A stretch of 64,000 nucleotides of DNA from Cupriavidus basilensis (lineage in GTDB: Bacteria > Pseudomonadota > Gammaproteobacteria > Burkholderiales > Burkholderiaceae): contig NZ_CP062804.1 in the NCBI RefSeq assembly GCF_008801925.2, forward strand, positions 930,001 to 994,000, read 5' to 3'. The position numbers were made by a program, and so were the translations under genes. How positions within the stretch are numbered: position 1 is the stretch's first letter; each line of letters starts with the position of its first letter. Positions 51,345-62,156 of this stretch are shown piece by piece. The notes under the pieces are model-generated. The model made no database searches and was not told the DNA's origin. It worked only from the letters and a program-made list of their open reading frames with translations.

Positions 51345-52337
51345 TCATTTCCCGGCAAAGCCATCCAGCCTCTCCACGGCCTGCACCGCTGCCGCGCGGG
51401 CGGCCGGTGACACCGTGAGCATGATGTGGCCGGTGCCGGGCACCAGCGTGACCGGAATATCCGGGCGGCCCGCGTCGGCGAACACCTGTGCAAACCTGGC
51501 GGCGACAAACACTTCATCGTCCTGCCCGGCCAGTACCGCCGCCGGCTTGTGGATCTCGCGAATGTCGCGCTGGTAGTCCTCATCGGGCTGGAAACTCGTC
51601 GCCAGCGCATAGGAATAGGTCGGCGTCAGTTCGGCGCGCGGTGCGTCGTTGATGGCAAAGGCCAGTACGGGCAAGTGGTTGAAGGCGGTGATGCCGAACC
51701 GGTTCAGCAGCGTGAGCGCGATCACGCGCGGCACGCCGACCGAGACCCAGCCGCCGGCGTCGGGGCGGAACGTGGGCGCGCGGCGGTTCGTATAGGGCGC
51801 CATGAACAGGTAGTTGTCGAACAGGGCCTGGCGCGCGCCGCCGGCCACGCGCAGCGCAAAGCCGCCGCCCGATGAGAATCCCACCAGCGTCTTCGGGCCG
51901 GCGGGCTGGACGGTGCTCACAAAGTCTTCCAGGTCGTCATCGAGCTGCCCGATGTAGGCAATGTCGCCACGCGGGCCAGAGGCCCCGTGGCCGCGCATAT
52001 CCAGGGCGTAGGCCGTGAAGCCGGCCTGCGCGAAGCGCTGCGCAAGCGGATGCATGCTCTGGCTGTTGGCCGAGGAGCCATGCACCAATACCACGCTGCC
52101 CCGGCTGGGCAGGCCGGCGGCGGGGGGATAGCGGCGGTAGGTGAGTTGCGCGCCATCGCGTGCCGCGTATTGGGCGGGCGCCGCCAGCGCGGAGAAATCC
52201 ACGTCCTTGAACGGATCGCTGATGCTTAGCATCGGCTTTGGCCGGGTCGGGCCACCTGCGGCCAGTGCCGCGGCAAGGGCCACGAGCACCACGAAAAGTA
52301 CGGCGGAGACGGCGAGCGTGGCGGTTCGGAGTTTCAC
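51345..52337 (-). CDS. Membrane-anchored alpha/beta hydrolase
   Basis: The GTG at 52337 gives MKLRTATLAVSAVLFVVLVA then LAAALAAGG, one N-terminal membrane segment, and a 330-residue chain. The hydrolase domain has SVVLVHGSSANSQSMHPLAQ, ALDMRGHGASG, the nucleophile Ser in VGFSSGGGFALRV, the Asp in LAGQDDEVFV and the His in VPGTGHIMLT. It resembles monoglyceride lipase/lysophospholipase-like serine hydrolases. The active domain is predicted to face the periplasm. The substrate is unknown. An upstream ATG in the same frame adds unlikely sequence. Confidence 0.82.
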   Translation of the reverse strand: MKLRTATLAVSAVLFVVLVALAAALAAGGPTRPKPMLSISDPFKDVDFSALAAPAQYAARDGAQLTYRRYPPAAGLPSRGSVVLVHGSSANSQSMHPLAQRFAQAGFTAYALDMRGHGASGPRGDIAYIGQLDDDLEDFVSTVQPAGPKTLVGFSSGGGFALRVAGGARQALFDNYLFMAPYTNRRAPTFRPDAGGWVSVGVPRVIALTLLNRFGITAFNHLPVLAFAINDAPRAELTPTYSYALATSFQPDEDYQRDIREIHKPAAVLAGQDDEVFVAARFAQVFADAGRPDIPVTLVPGTGHIMLTVSPAARAAAVQAVERLDGFAGK

Positions 52338-52668
52338 GGTATTCGCTTTGCGCAAGGGGTGGAATGGTGGAATGGTGGAATAGCGGAAGAGACCGCGCTG
52401 GCCGGACAGAAGCGAAAAGTGCGCTAGTCCAGCCCGGAAGCTAGCACCGAATCGGGCGCCGCGCGACATCCGCTAGTCAAAGGCGTGAATTCTTCCGCGT
52501 GCGTCAAGAGTGTTTTCCCATCCCGGCATTTCTTTCCACCCGGCGGAAGGCTAACGTGCACTGGCGCGTCCGCTGGCTGTGGTTTATGTCCGTGCAAGGC
52601 CACAAGCGCCGGGCAAGACACACGACAAGCGGGCACAGAACCTGATCCTTGCGGAGGAAGACAAAGCC
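52338..52668. other. Divergent intergenic region before the maleylacetate reductase gene
   Basis: This 331-bp region separates the membrane-anchored hydrolase (minus strand) from the maleylacetate reductase gene (plus strand). It has an 8-bp tandem repeat (52358-52381) near the hydrolase start. No gene, clear palindrome or terminator was seen. Confidence 0.5.
52358..52381. repeat. 8-bp tandem repeat, 3 copies
   Basis: GGTGGAAT is repeated three times exactly, 21 bp upstream of the membrane-anchored hydrolase start (GTG 52337). Confidence 0.7.
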
Positions 52669-53736
52669 ATGCCAACGTCATTTTTATACGTGGCCCAGCC
52701 CACGCGCGTGCTGTTTGGCGCGGGCACCCTGAGCCAGGTGGGGCAGGAACTGGAGCGGCTGGGCGCCAGGCGGGCGCTGGTGCTATGCACGCCCAACCAG
52801 GCCGAAGACGCAACGCGGTTGTCCGACGCGCTCGGGCCGTTGTCCGCCGGCATCTATCCTGGCGCCGTGATGCACGTGCCGGTGGAATCCGCCCGCGCGG
52901 CGATTGCGCACGCGCAGGAAGTGGGCGCGGATTGCATGATCGCCCTTGGCGGCGGGTCGACCACCGGGCTGGGCAAAGCCATCGCGCTGACCTCCGGCCT
53001 GCCGATCCTGGCGATTCCCACCACCTACGCCGGGTCCGAGATGACGCCGATCTACGGCCTCACCGACGCCGGCCTGAAGAAAACCGGGCGCGACCCGCGC
53101 GTGCTGCCGCGCACCGTGATCTACGATCCCGTGCTGACCGTGGGCCTGCCGGTGGCATTGAGCGTGACCAGCGGCCTGAACGCCATTGCGCACGCCGCCG
53201 AGGGGCTGTACGCCGAGGATGCCAACCCGGTGACGTCGCTGATGGCCGAGGAGGGCATCCGGGCGCTGGCCAGCGGCATTCCCCGCGTGTTCGCCGCGCC
53301 CACCGACCTGGATGCCCGCGCCGATTGCCTCTACGGCGCATGGCTGTGCGGCACGGTGCTGGGCAGTGTCGGCATGGCGCTGCACCACAAGCTGTGCCAT
53401 ACGCTGGGCGGCAGTTTCAACCTGCCCCATGCCGAGACGCACACGGCGGTGCTGCCGCACGCCATGGCCTATAACGCCTTGGCCGCGCCGGATGCCATGG
53501 CGCGGATCCGCCGGGCCATGGGCGGCGAGGGCATCTCCGCCGCCGCCGCGCTTTACGACCTGGCCGCCCGCCACGGCGCGGCCACGGCGCTGCGCGATAT
53601 CGGCATGAAGGCCGAGGACCTGGACCGCGCCGCGGATATCGCCTTGGCCAACCCGTACTGGAATCCGCGCCCGATCGAGCGCGCGCCGATTCGCGCATTG
53701 CTGCAGGCCGCCTTTGAAGGCGTGCGCCCGGACTGA
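52669..53736 (+). CDS. Maleylacetate reductase
   Basis: The 355-residue iron-type alcohol dehydrogenase family protein begins MPTSFLYVAQPTRVLFGAGTL and has the cofactor loop IALGGGSTTGLGKAIAL. AIPTTYAGSEMTPIYGLTDAGLKKTGRDPRVLP is specific for maleylacetate reductases. The His-rich site (NAIAHAAEGLYA, HKLCHTLGGSFNLPHAETHTAVLPH) follows. It reduces maleylacetate to 3-oxoadipate with NAD(P)H. In this window the intradiol dioxygenase at 62157 can supply maleylacetate from hydroxyquinol. GGAGG lies about ten bases before ATG 52669. Confidence 0.92.
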   Translation: MPTSFLYVAQPTRVLFGAGTLSQVGQELERLGARRALVLCTPNQAEDATRLSDALGPLSAGIYPGAVMHVPVESARAAIAHAQEVGADCMIALGGGSTTGLGKAIALTSGLPILAIPTTYAGSEMTPIYGLTDAGLKKTGRDPRVLPRTVIYDPVLTVGLPVALSVTSGLNAIAHAAEGLYAEDANPVTSLMAEEGIRALASGIPRVFAAPTDLDARADCLYGAWLCGTVLGSVGMALHHKLCHTLGGSFNLPHAETHTAVLPHAMAYNALAAPDAMARIRRAMGGEGISAAAALYDLAARHGAATALRDIGMKAEDLDRAADIALANPYWNPRPIERAPIRALLQAAFEGVRPD

Positions 53737-53747
53737 GCGGGCCAGCA

Positions 53748-53782
53748 AACACAAAACACAAAATACAAAACACACAACACAC
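53748..53782. repeat. 7-bp A/C tandem repeat, 5 copies
   Basis: Units AACACAA, AACACAA, AATACAA, AACACAC and AACACAC fill the gap between the maleylacetate reductase stop and the next ribosome binding site. Confidence 0.65.
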
Positions 53783-53801
53783 ACCGCACCGGAGACAAAC
53801 A

Positions 53802-54680
53802 ATGCAAATCGGCTTTATCGGAATCGGCAAGATGGGCTTGCCCATGGGGCGTCACCTGGCCGCCGCCGGGCACGCTGTCGAAGGCTTCGACCTGTCGCCC
53901 GCCGTGCTGGAAGCCGCGCGCCAGGCCGGGCTGAAGACGGCCGGCTCGCTCGCGCAGGCAACCGCCGGCAAGGACGTTGTGTTCAGCTCGCTGCCGCACG
54001 ACGCGGCCTTCGAAGCCGTGGGCGCGCAAGTGGCTGAGCTGGCCGCGCCGGGCACGCTGTATGTCGATACCAGCACGGTGTCGCCGCAAGCGTCCGCCCG
54101 CGTGGCCGCTTTGCTGGCGCAGCGCAACATCCCGTACCTGCGCGTGACGGTATCCGGCAACAACAAGATGGCCGAGGCGGCGCAGCTGACCTCGCTGGTG
54201 TCCGGTCCGGCGGCCGCCTATGCGGTGGCCAAGCCGCTGCTGGCCGCGCTCGGGCCGGCCCAGTTCTACCTGGGCGAAGCCGAGCAAGCGCGGCTGATGA
54301 AGCTGGTGGTGAACCTGATGATCGGCCTGACTTCCGGCATGCTGGCCGAAGCGCTGGCACTCGGCGCCAAGGGGGGCCTCAAATGGCAGGACATGTGGTC
54401 TGTCATCACCGCCAGCGCGGTGGCCGCGCCCATCGTCAAGGCCAAGTCCGCGCAGCTGGTCGAGAACGACTACACCCCCACCTTCACCGTGGACCAGATG
54501 CTCAAGGACGTGGGACTGATCCTGGATGCGGGCGCCGACCTGCGCGTGCCGCTGTCGCTCACGGCGCTGCTGGGCCAGATGCTGCAGGGCGCCGCCGCGC
54601 AGGGCATGGCCGGTGATGACTACGCCGCGGTGATCAAGTCCGCGCGGCTCGCCGCCGGGCTGCCCAGCGTCAATGGCTAG
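53802..54680 (+). CDS. NAD(P)-dependent 3-hydroxyisobutyrate dehydrogenase-like protein
   Basis: The 292-residue protein starts MQIGFIGIGKMGLPMGRHLAAAGH (NAD-binding motif) and has VDTSTVSPQAS, the substrate loop region RVTVSGNNKMAEAAQLTSLVSG and the catalytic lysine in RLMKLVVNLM. The loop differs from the usual DAPVSGG, so substrate specificity may be altered. The family oxidises beta-hydroxyacids to semialdehydes or reduces semialdehydes and glyoxylate-like compounds. It lies 65 bases after the maleylacetate reductase stop, likely in one operon. The physiological substrate is not predictable. Confidence 0.85.
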   Translation: MQIGFIGIGKMGLPMGRHLAAAGHAVEGFDLSPAVLEAARQAGLKTAGSLAQATAGKDVVFSSLPHDAAFEAVGAQVAELAAPGTLYVDTSTVSPQASARVAALLAQRNIPYLRVTVSGNNKMAEAAQLTSLVSGPAAAYAVAKPLLAALGPAQFYLGEAEQARLMKLVVNLMIGLTSGMLAEALALGAKGGLKWQDMWSVITASAVAAPIVKAKSAQLVENDYTPTFTVDQMLKDVGLILDAGADLRVPLSLTALLGQMLQGAAAQGMAGDDYAAVIKSARLAAGLPSVNG

Positions 54681-54701
54681 GCTGGGCGCCTAAGCGCGCC
54701 G

Positions 54702-55616
54702 TCACGACGTCCACTTGCGCTCGTAGTCCATGCGCTCGAAGTGCGCCACCAGGTAGTCGATGAACAGGCGCACCTTGGCGGCCAGGTAGCGCCGGCTCTG
54801 GAAGGCGATGTTGATGGTGAGCCGGGGCAGGTCCCAGTCGTCCAGCACCGGGATCAGCCGGCCCGCCACGATATCGTCGTAGACGATGTACTTGGGCTGC
54901 ACCAGGATGCCCAGGCCTTCCAGCGCGGCCGCGCGGATCACCTGGCCGTCGTTGGACTCCAGCTTGCTGCGCACCGTGACCGTTTTCTCCTCTGCATTGC
55001 GGGTGAAGGCCAGCTCGTGCGGCCGGTTGGCGTACGAGTAGATCAGCATGTGGTGGCGCAGCAGGTCGTCGACGTCGCGCGGCGTGCCCATGCGGTCCAG
55101 GTAGCGTGGCGAGGCGGCCAGGATGCGGCGCGTCTCGGCCAGCCGGCGCACGGTCAGGCCGGAATCCGGCTCGAATTCCCGCGTGCGGATGGCCAGGTCG
55201 ATGCCACTGTCCATGATGTCGTAGTAGCGGTTGGCCGCCAGGATGTTCACGTCCACCTTGGGATAGAGGCTGGTGAAATCCGGCAGCAGCGGCGCGAGGT
55301 GCTTCATGGAAAACGACAGCGATGCGGTGACCGTCAGCGTGCCGCCCGGCTCCAGCACATTGGCGTTGACCGCGGCTTCCGCCTCCTTCATTTCCGTCAG
55401 CACGCCCTTGCAGCGCCGGAAAAACTCGTGCCCCACATCGGTCAGGTAAAGACGGCGCGTATTGCGCTCGATCAGCCGCGCCGATAGCCGCTGCTCCAGC
55501 GAGGTGAGGTAGCGGCTTGCCGCCGCGTTGGAAATGTCCAGGCTCTCGGCGGCCTTGCTGATGCTGCCCAGCTCCGCGATCTGGACGAAGAGTTCGAATT
55601 CGGTCCAACGGTCCAT
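54702..55616 (-). CDS. LysR family transcriptional regulator
   Basis: The 304-residue protein from ATG 55616 has the LysR HTH (ELGSISKAAESLDISNAAASRYLTSLEQRLSARLIERNTRRLYLTDVG) and the effector domain (GGTLTVTASLSFSMKHLAPLLPDF, GIDLAIRTREF). It belongs to the branch with extended wing sequences often close to catabolic genes. It is divergent from the amidohydrolase gene at 55828, separated by 211 bp, and convergent with the dehydrogenase gene, so it may control genes on both sides. Confidence 0.92.
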   Translation of the reverse strand: MDRWTEFELFVQIAELGSISKAAESLDISNAAASRYLTSLEQRLSARLIERNTRRLYLTDVGHEFFRRCKGVLTEMKEAEAAVNANVLEPGGTLTVTASLSFSMKHLAPLLPDFTSLYPKVDVNILAANRYYDIMDSGIDLAIRTREFEPDSGLTVRRLAETRRILAASPRYLDRMGTPRDVDDLLRHHMLIYSYANRPHELAFTRNAEEKTVTVRSKLESNDGQVIRAAALEGLGILVQPKYIVYDDIVAGRLIPVLDDWDLPRLTINIAFQSRRYLAAKVRLFIDYLVAHFERMDYERKWTS

Positions 55617-55827
55617 GCTTTGTCTCCCCGTGTGTCCCTTGGTCCGCCGCGCGAGCCGTTTTGATTCTCTCGCCTGGCGGAAAGAAGATTTCCTTATCCG
55701 TCGTTTTTTTCCATTTGCCGGCAGTATAGAGTTTGTTCCAGCACCTGTCAGGCATGACAGGATGCCCACAAAATCCAGAGCGGCGCGCCGGCCACTGGCA
55801 GCGCCGCCAGGCAACGGAGACACACCC

Positions 55828-57153
55828 ATGATCCTGGTACGCGGGGCCACTCTGGTCACCATGGAACCCGCCCTCGGCGAGTTCACCGGCGACCTGCTGA
55901 TCGACGGCGAGCGCATCGCCGCCATCGCACCGCATCTCGAAGCGCACGACGCCGAGCTGATCGACGCGCGCGGCTTCATCGTCGCCCCGGGCTTTGTCAA
56001 CGCGCATATGCACACCTGGCAGACCGCGCTGCGCGGCGTTGCCTCGGGCTGGACGCTGACCGAGTATTTCCGGCAGATGCATGCCGGGCTGGCCACGCGC
56101 TTCACGCCCGATGACATCGGCATCGCCACGCTCGTCGGCGCCTGGAACCAGCTCGATTGCGGTACCACCACGCTGGTGGACTGGTGCCACAACAATCCCA
56201 CGCCGGCGCACAGCGATGCCGCGCTGGACGCGCTGGAGCATGCTGGCATCCGCGCCGCGTTCCTGCACGGCTCGCCCAAGCCAGACCCCAAGCCCGGCGC
56301 GCTGCCGTTCTGGGAAATGCCGCACCCGCGCGGCGAGGTGGAACGCCTGTCCAGGCGGCTGCAAGGCTCATCCCTGCTCAGCCTCGGCCTGGCCATCCTC
56401 GGCCCGCATTACGCGACGCTGGAAGTGGCGCTGCACGATTTTGCGCTGGCACGGGAATTTGGCCTGCTGGCCAGCATGCACCAGGGCGGCGGCAGCGCCC
56501 GCACGCCGCAGGGATGGGCGCGGCTGGAGCAGGCCGGGCTGCTTGGCCCCCATATCAACATCGTGCACGGCAACAACCTCACCGACGCGCAGCTGGCGCG
56601 CTTCGTCGGGCTGGGCATGAGCTTCTCCGTCACGCCGGAGAACGAACTGACGCAGGGCCATGGCTTCCCCATCACGGGCCGGCTGACGCGCCTGGGCGCC
56701 GCGCCGTCGCTCGGCGTGGACCTGGAATCGGGTTTGTCCGGCGAGATGTTCATCGCCGCGCGCATGGCGCTGGGCATCCAGCGCGCGCTGGACCATGCGG
56801 AGTACCGCCAGCAGCACGGCGAGATCGCTCCCGCGCACGCGGTGAGCTGCCGCGACGCGCTGGACTGGATCACGCTGGCCGGCGCGCGGATGCTCGGCAT
56901 GCAAGACCGCATCGGCTCGCTGGCCGTGGGCAAGCAGGCCGACCTGGTGATGATCGACGCCCGCAAGCTCAACATGATGCCGCTGCACGACCCGGTGAGC
57001 GCCATCGTGATGCAGGCCAGCCTGGCCAACATCGACAGCGTGTTCGTGGCAGGCAAGGCGCGCAAGCGCCACGGCCGGCTGCTGGTGGACGGGCTGCCGG
57101 GCAAGCTTGAAGCGCTGCGCGCGTCGGGCGAACGCCTGGCGGCGGAGCGGTGA
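55828..57153 (+). CDS. Amidohydrolase, TrzA/AtzA-like or 8-oxoguanine deaminase-like
   Basis: The 441-residue protein has the metal motif GFVNAHMHTWQ (His60, His62) near the start of the barrel and further probable metal or catalytic positions in SMHQGGGSAR and NIVHGNNLTD. The tail RIGSLAVGKQADLVMIDARKLNMMP is typical of the cytosine deaminase/TrzA/AtzA/SsnA group, which removes amino groups from ring compounds or related substrates. The ATG at 55828 follows GGAGACACACCC. It is divergent from the LysR gene and lies upstream of the ABC importer genes. A nitrogen-containing ring compound as substrate is a reasonable inference only. Confidence 0.88.
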   Translation: MILVRGATLVTMEPALGEFTGDLLIDGERIAAIAPHLEAHDAELIDARGFIVAPGFVNAHMHTWQTALRGVASGWTLTEYFRQMHAGLATRFTPDDIGIATLVGAWNQLDCGTTTLVDWCHNNPTPAHSDAALDALEHAGIRAAFLHGSPKPDPKPGALPFWEMPHPRGEVERLSRRLQGSSLLSLGLAILGPHYATLEVALHDFALAREFGLLASMHQGGGSARTPQGWARLEQAGLLGPHINIVHGNNLTDAQLARFVGLGMSFSVTPENELTQGHGFPITGRLTRLGAAPSLGVDLESGLSGEMFIAARMALGIQRALDHAEYRQQHGEIAPAHAVSCRDALDWITLAGARMLGMQDRIGSLAVGKQADLVMIDARKLNMMPLHDPVSAIVMQASLANIDSVFVAGKARKRHGRLLVDGLPGKLEALRASGERLAAER

Positions 57154-57546
57154 GCGAGAGGGGAGCCAACCAGCGGCAAGATCAACCAACTGGTGTAGCC
57201 GTGTGAAGCGCCCGCAGGGCGGGCCACACCCCAAGCGCGATGCGAAGCGAGCCGTCAAGGTTCACCCAGGCCGTATGGGGCGCCTCGGGCTTCGGCGAAA
57301 AGAGCGGAAAAGAGGGACCCATGTCTGAGTATCGCCTTAAGGCGATGCGAGTTTGGGTCCCGGCCGCTCTTTTCGCCGAAGCCCGAGGGGGTAGTCGCCC
57401 CATCCGGCGCGCCTTCTTTGCCTACTTTCTTGGCAAGACAAGAAAGTAGGTCGCCGCCCCGCAGGGGCGGTGAAACAGCAGTTGCCTTTGCCGTCATCAA
57501 CGTGCCACCAGCACCAGGAAGCCACCAACGATAAGAAGGAGACCAC
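57154..57546. repeat. Composite palindromic repeat element
   Basis: This intergenic stretch between the amidohydrolase and ABC genes is built of hairpins. A perfect 25-bp inverted repeat (57283-57307 and 57364-57388) encloses GGGACCC (57314-57320) with GGGTCCC (57355-57361) and a perfect 16-bp palindrome ATCGCCTTAAGGCGAT (57331-57346). Two more hairpins follow: CCTACTTTCTTG with CAAGAAAGTAGG (57421-57450) and CCGCCCC with GGGGCGG (57454-57470). The last two resemble repeats often seen between genes in Burkholderiales. The whole looks like a non-autonomous repeat element; no open reading frame of transposase type is inside. Confidence 0.7.
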
Positions 57547-57611
57547 ATGCATCGACAACCCGCCCCGCACGGCATCGGCGCCGGCGCCGACAAGATCTTC
57601 AGGCCCGCATC

Positions 57612-57615
<4 letters not shown>
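57547..57615 (+). CDS. Small leader ORF (22 residues) coupled to the ABC ATPase gene
   Basis: The ATG at 57547 follows AAGGAG by about five bases. The product is MHRQPAPHGIGAGADKIFRP plus AS. Its TGA overlaps the ATG of the ABC ATPase (57612). The ATPase start has no good site of its own, so this short frame appears to carry the ribosome in. Whether the peptide has a function is unknown. Confidence 0.45.
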
Positions 57616-59112
<1,497 letters not shown>

Positions 59113-59120
<8 letters not shown>

Positions 59121-60069
59121 TACCAACGCACTACCGCGGCCGCTCGGCCTGTCCATCGGCAAGGTGCCCGGATCGGTCTGGGTGCTGCTGCTGCTTTCGC
59201 TGGGCTTCAGCGCAACGGGCTCGGGCTTCCTGAGCGTGGAGAACCTGCTGAACATCGGCGCGCAATCCACCATCCTGCTGCTGATCGCCTTGCCGATGAC
59301 GCTGATCATCATGACCGAGGGGCTGGACCTGTCGATGGGCGCCGTGCTGACGCTATGCGGCGTGGTGCTGGCGATGGTGATGGTGGCCACGGAATCGCTG
59401 CCGCTGGCCTTGGGCGCGGCGCTGCTGACCGGGCTGGCGTTCGGCCTGCTCAATGGTGCGCTGGTGTCGTGGCTGGAGATCCCGCCGTTCGTGGCCACGC
59501 TGGGCACGCTGGGCGTCGCGCAGGGGCTGGCGCTGGTGGCCACCGATGGCCAGAGCGTGACCGGCATCGGCGACATGATTCCGCTGATCTACGCCGGGCA
59601 ACTGCTGGGCGTGCCGCTCCCGATCTGGATCGCGGCGGTGTTCTACGGCCTGTTCCACTGGCTGCTCTACCACACCCGCTTTGGCGCCTATGTGTTCGCG
59701 CTGGGCGGCAACCGCGAGGCGCTCAAGTTCTCCGGCGTGCGCATCAATGTCTATCTGATCGCTGTTTATGCGCTGGGCGGGCTGATGGCCGGCGTGGCCG
59801 CGCTGCTGCTCACGGCGCGCATGAATGCCGGGCACCCCACGGCGGCCATCGGGCTGGAGTTCGATGCCATCGCCGCGGTGGCGGTGGGCGGCACCACCTT
59901 CGACCGCGGCAATGGCTGGCTGCCCGGCACGGTGCTGGGGGTGCTGGCGGTAGGCGTGCTGCGCAACGGGCTCAACCTGGTGGGCGTGCAGTCGTCGGTG
60001 CAGGTGGCGGCCATCGGGCTGCTGGTGCTGGTGGTGCTGCTGATCGAATCGTTCAAGGGGAAAGCATGA
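59113..60069 (+). CDS. Ribose-type ABC transporter permease 1
   Basis: The 318-residue integral membrane protein has about eight or nine hydrophobic segments and the BPD_transp_2 signature: GLDLSMGAVLTLCGVVLAMV near residue 77 and TTFDRGNGWLPGTVLGVL near the end. It forms the membrane channel with the second permease. It overlaps the ATPase stop by 8 bases, and its own stop overlaps the next start (ATGA). It is one of two unequal permeases, so the channel is probably a heterodimer. Confidence 0.92.
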
Positions 60070-61034
60070 ACACGGCGACTCTGTTCCCGCCACTCTCGGC
60101 GGATGCCCGCTCGTTTGCCTACCGGCTGTTTGCGCTGGGCCTGCTGTGCCTGCTGCTGGCGGTGGCGTCCGACGCGTTCCTGACGCTGGGCAACATCCTC
60201 AACGTGCTGCGCCAGGCCAGCCTGTTGTTCCTGCTGGCGTCGGGCGTGACGCTGGTGATCCTGACCGGCGGGCTGGACTTGTCGGTGGGCGCCAACGTGG
60301 CCATGTCGGCCTGCGTGGCGGCCACCGTGATGAAGGCCACCGGCTCCACCCTGCTCGGCGTGGTGGCGGGGCTGGGCACTGGCGCGCTGATCGGGCTGGC
60401 CAACGGCCTGCTGGTGGCCATGCTGCGCATCCCGCCATTTATTGCCACCTACGGCATGTTGTGGGTGCTGCACGGCGTCACCTACTGGTTCATGGCGGGC
60501 GAGACCATCCACGGCTTCCCGCCGGCGTTCCGGGCGATCGGCAGCGGCTACCTGTGGGGCGTGCCCATTCCGGTGTACCTGATGCTGGCGTTCCTGGTGG
60601 CGGGCACCGCCATGTCGCAGAAGACCACCTATGGCCAGGAGATCTACGCCATCGGCGCCAATCCCGTCGCGGCCCGGCTCTCCGGCGTGCCGGTCAGGCG
60701 GCGGCTGGTGCTGGTGTACCTGGTGAGCGGCGCCATGGCCGGCATCGCCAGCCTGGTGTTCCTGGCGCGGCTCAACTCGGCCGAAGGCGACATTGGCGAG
60801 GCGCTGACGCTGCCCGCCATCGCCGCGGTGCTGATCGGCGGCACCTCGCTGTTCGGCGGCGTGGGCCGGGTATCCGGCACGCTGGTCGGCGCCATCATCC
60901 TCACGCTGGTGCTCAACGGCATGAACCTGCTCACCGTCAGCGCCAACTGGCAACCGCTGGTGACGGGCGTGATCGTGGTGCTGGCGGTATTCCTGGATAC
61001 GCTGTCGCGCAAGCGGCTGGGCGTGAAGTCTTAG
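60066..61034 (+). CDS. Ribose-type ABC transporter permease 2
   Basis: The start is ATG 60066, overlapping the first permease's stop. The 322-residue protein has the same membrane layout with GGLDLSVGANVAMSACVAATVM, GANPVAARLSGVPVRRRLVLVYL and GGTSLFGGVGRVSGTLVGAIILTLV. Its sequence is clearly related to permease 1 but not identical. Translational coupling along ATPase, permease 1 and permease 2 indicates one complex. Confidence 0.92.
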   Translation: MNTATLFPPLSADARSFAYRLFALGLLCLLLAVASDAFLTLGNILNVLRQASLLFLLASGVTLVILTGGLDLSVGANVAMSACVAATVMKATGSTLLGVVAGLGTGALIGLANGLLVAMLRIPPFIATYGMLWVLHGVTYWFMAGETIHGFPPAFRAIGSGYLWGVPIPVYLMLAFLVAGTAMSQKTTYGQEIYAIGANPVAARLSGVPVRRRLVLVYLVSGAMAGIASLVFLARLNSAEGDIGEALTLPAIAAVLIGGTSLFGGVGRVSGTLVGAIILTLVLNGMNLLTVSANWQPLVTGVIVVLAVFLDTLSRKRLGVKS

Positions 61035-61052
61035 CTCGACGTCGCCAATCAG

Positions 61053-61091
61053 GGTCGTCAAACAAGGTCGTCAAACAAGGTCATCAATCGA
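61053..61091. repeat. 13-bp tandem repeat, 3 copies
   Basis: GGTCGTCAAACAA occurs twice, followed by GGTCATCAATCGA, between permease 2 and the binding protein gene. It ends 35 bp before that start codon. Confidence 0.7.
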
Positions 61092-61126
61092 GGTGGCAGC
61101 TTTTCATCAGAGACAAAGGAGACAAC

Positions 61127-62092
61127 ATGAACGTACGTAACCTGAAGCAACTGGCCGGCTTGCTGGCCCTCGGCATCCTGGCCGCGCCGGCCCACGCGGA
61201 CGGCGAGCGCATCGCAGTGTTCACCAAGAACCAGACTAACCCGTTCTTCCAGGTCGTGCGCCAGGGCGCGGATGCGGCGGCCAAGAGCATGAACGCGCGC
61301 GTCACCCACTACATCCCCACCAAGCCGGACAGCATCCCGGAGCAGATGAGCCAGATCGAGGACGTGATCGTCAAGAAGGCCGACGCCATCGTCTTCGTCC
61401 CGGTGGACTACAAGGCCATGGGCCCTGGCGTGAAGAAGATCAACGCGGCCAATATCCCGGTGGTCAACGTGACCGACAAGAGCGACGTGGGCAATTTCGT
61501 CTCCTTCATCGGCGCCAGCGACTACGACCTGGGGCTGAAGACCGCCACGCACCTGTTCAAGGCCATGGGCGGCAAGGGCAATGTGGTGCTGCTGGAAGGC
61601 ATCAAGGGCTCGCTGACCAATATCGACCGCGTCAAAGGCATGCACGACGCGCTCAAGGCCTTCCCCGGCATCAAGCTGGTGGCTTCGCAGCCGGCCAACT
61701 ACCAGCGCCTGCAGGCCTTGCAGGTGATGGAGAACCTGATGCAGTCGTACCCGCAGATCGACGGCATCTTTGCCACCAACGACGCCATGGCCATCGGCGC
61801 CATCGAGGCGCTGCAGGGCGCCAACCGCAAGGCGCTGGTGTCCGGCATCAACGGCACGCAGGAGGCCATCGACGCGATCAAGGCCGGCACCATGCTTGCC
61901 ACGGGTGACTACAATGGATTTGCCCAGGGTTGCCTGGGCATGACCGCCGCCATCCGCAAGCTGCGCGGCATGCCGGTCACGCAGAGCATCGTGCTGCCGG
62001 CCACGGTGGTGGACAAGACCAACTACCAGTCGATCGACATCCCGGTGAGCAAGCGTGCCTGCCCGCGTTGGGAAGATGCCACCAAGGCCTGA
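61127..62092 (+). CDS. Ribose-type ABC transporter substrate-binding protein
   Basis: The 321-residue protein has a Sec signal (MNVRNLKQLAGLLALGILAA then PAHA-DGERI) and the periplasmic-binding fold of the ribose family: IAVFTKNQTNPFFQVVRQGADAAAK, DAIVFVPVDYKAM, FVSFIGASDYDLGLK, IDGIFATNDAMAIGAIEAL and KAGTMLATGDYNGFAQG. The two-lobed fold is clear; the ligand-contact residues do not match ribose or galactose well by eye. The locus around it is aromatic catabolism, so the ligand may not be a sugar. The ATG at 61127 follows AAGGAGACAAC. Confidence 0.9.
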   Translation: MNVRNLKQLAGLLALGILAAPAHADGERIAVFTKNQTNPFFQVVRQGADAAAKSMNARVTHYIPTKPDSIPEQMSQIEDVIVKKADAIVFVPVDYKAMGPGVKKINAANIPVVNVTDKSDVGNFVSFIGASDYDLGLKTATHLFKAMGGKGNVVLLEGIKGSLTNIDRVKGMHDALKAFPGIKLVASQPANYQRLQALQVMENLMQSYPQIDGIFATNDAMAIGAIEALQGANRKALVSGINGTQEAIDAIKAGTMLATGDYNGFAQGCLGMTAAIRKLRGMPVTQSIVLPATVVDKTNYQSIDIPVSKRACPRWEDATKA

Positions 62093-62099
62093 TCCTGAT

Positions 62100-62147
62100 G
62101 TCCGCAAGAACGACCACAATAACGTCCACAAGAACGACCACAAGGGA
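62100..62147. repeat. 12-bp tandem repeat, 4 copies
   Basis: Units GTCCGCAAGAAC, GACCACAATAAC, GTCCACAAGAAC and GACCACAAGGGA are contiguous and end 9 bp before the dioxygenase start; the last unit contains the ribosome binding site AAGGGA. Confidence 0.65.
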
Positions 62148-62156
62148 ACACGCATC

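Noticed and set aside
57154..57546. Palindromic element considered as an insertion sequence
   Set aside because: No transposase frame and no target-site duplication could be seen; it is better described as a repeat element.
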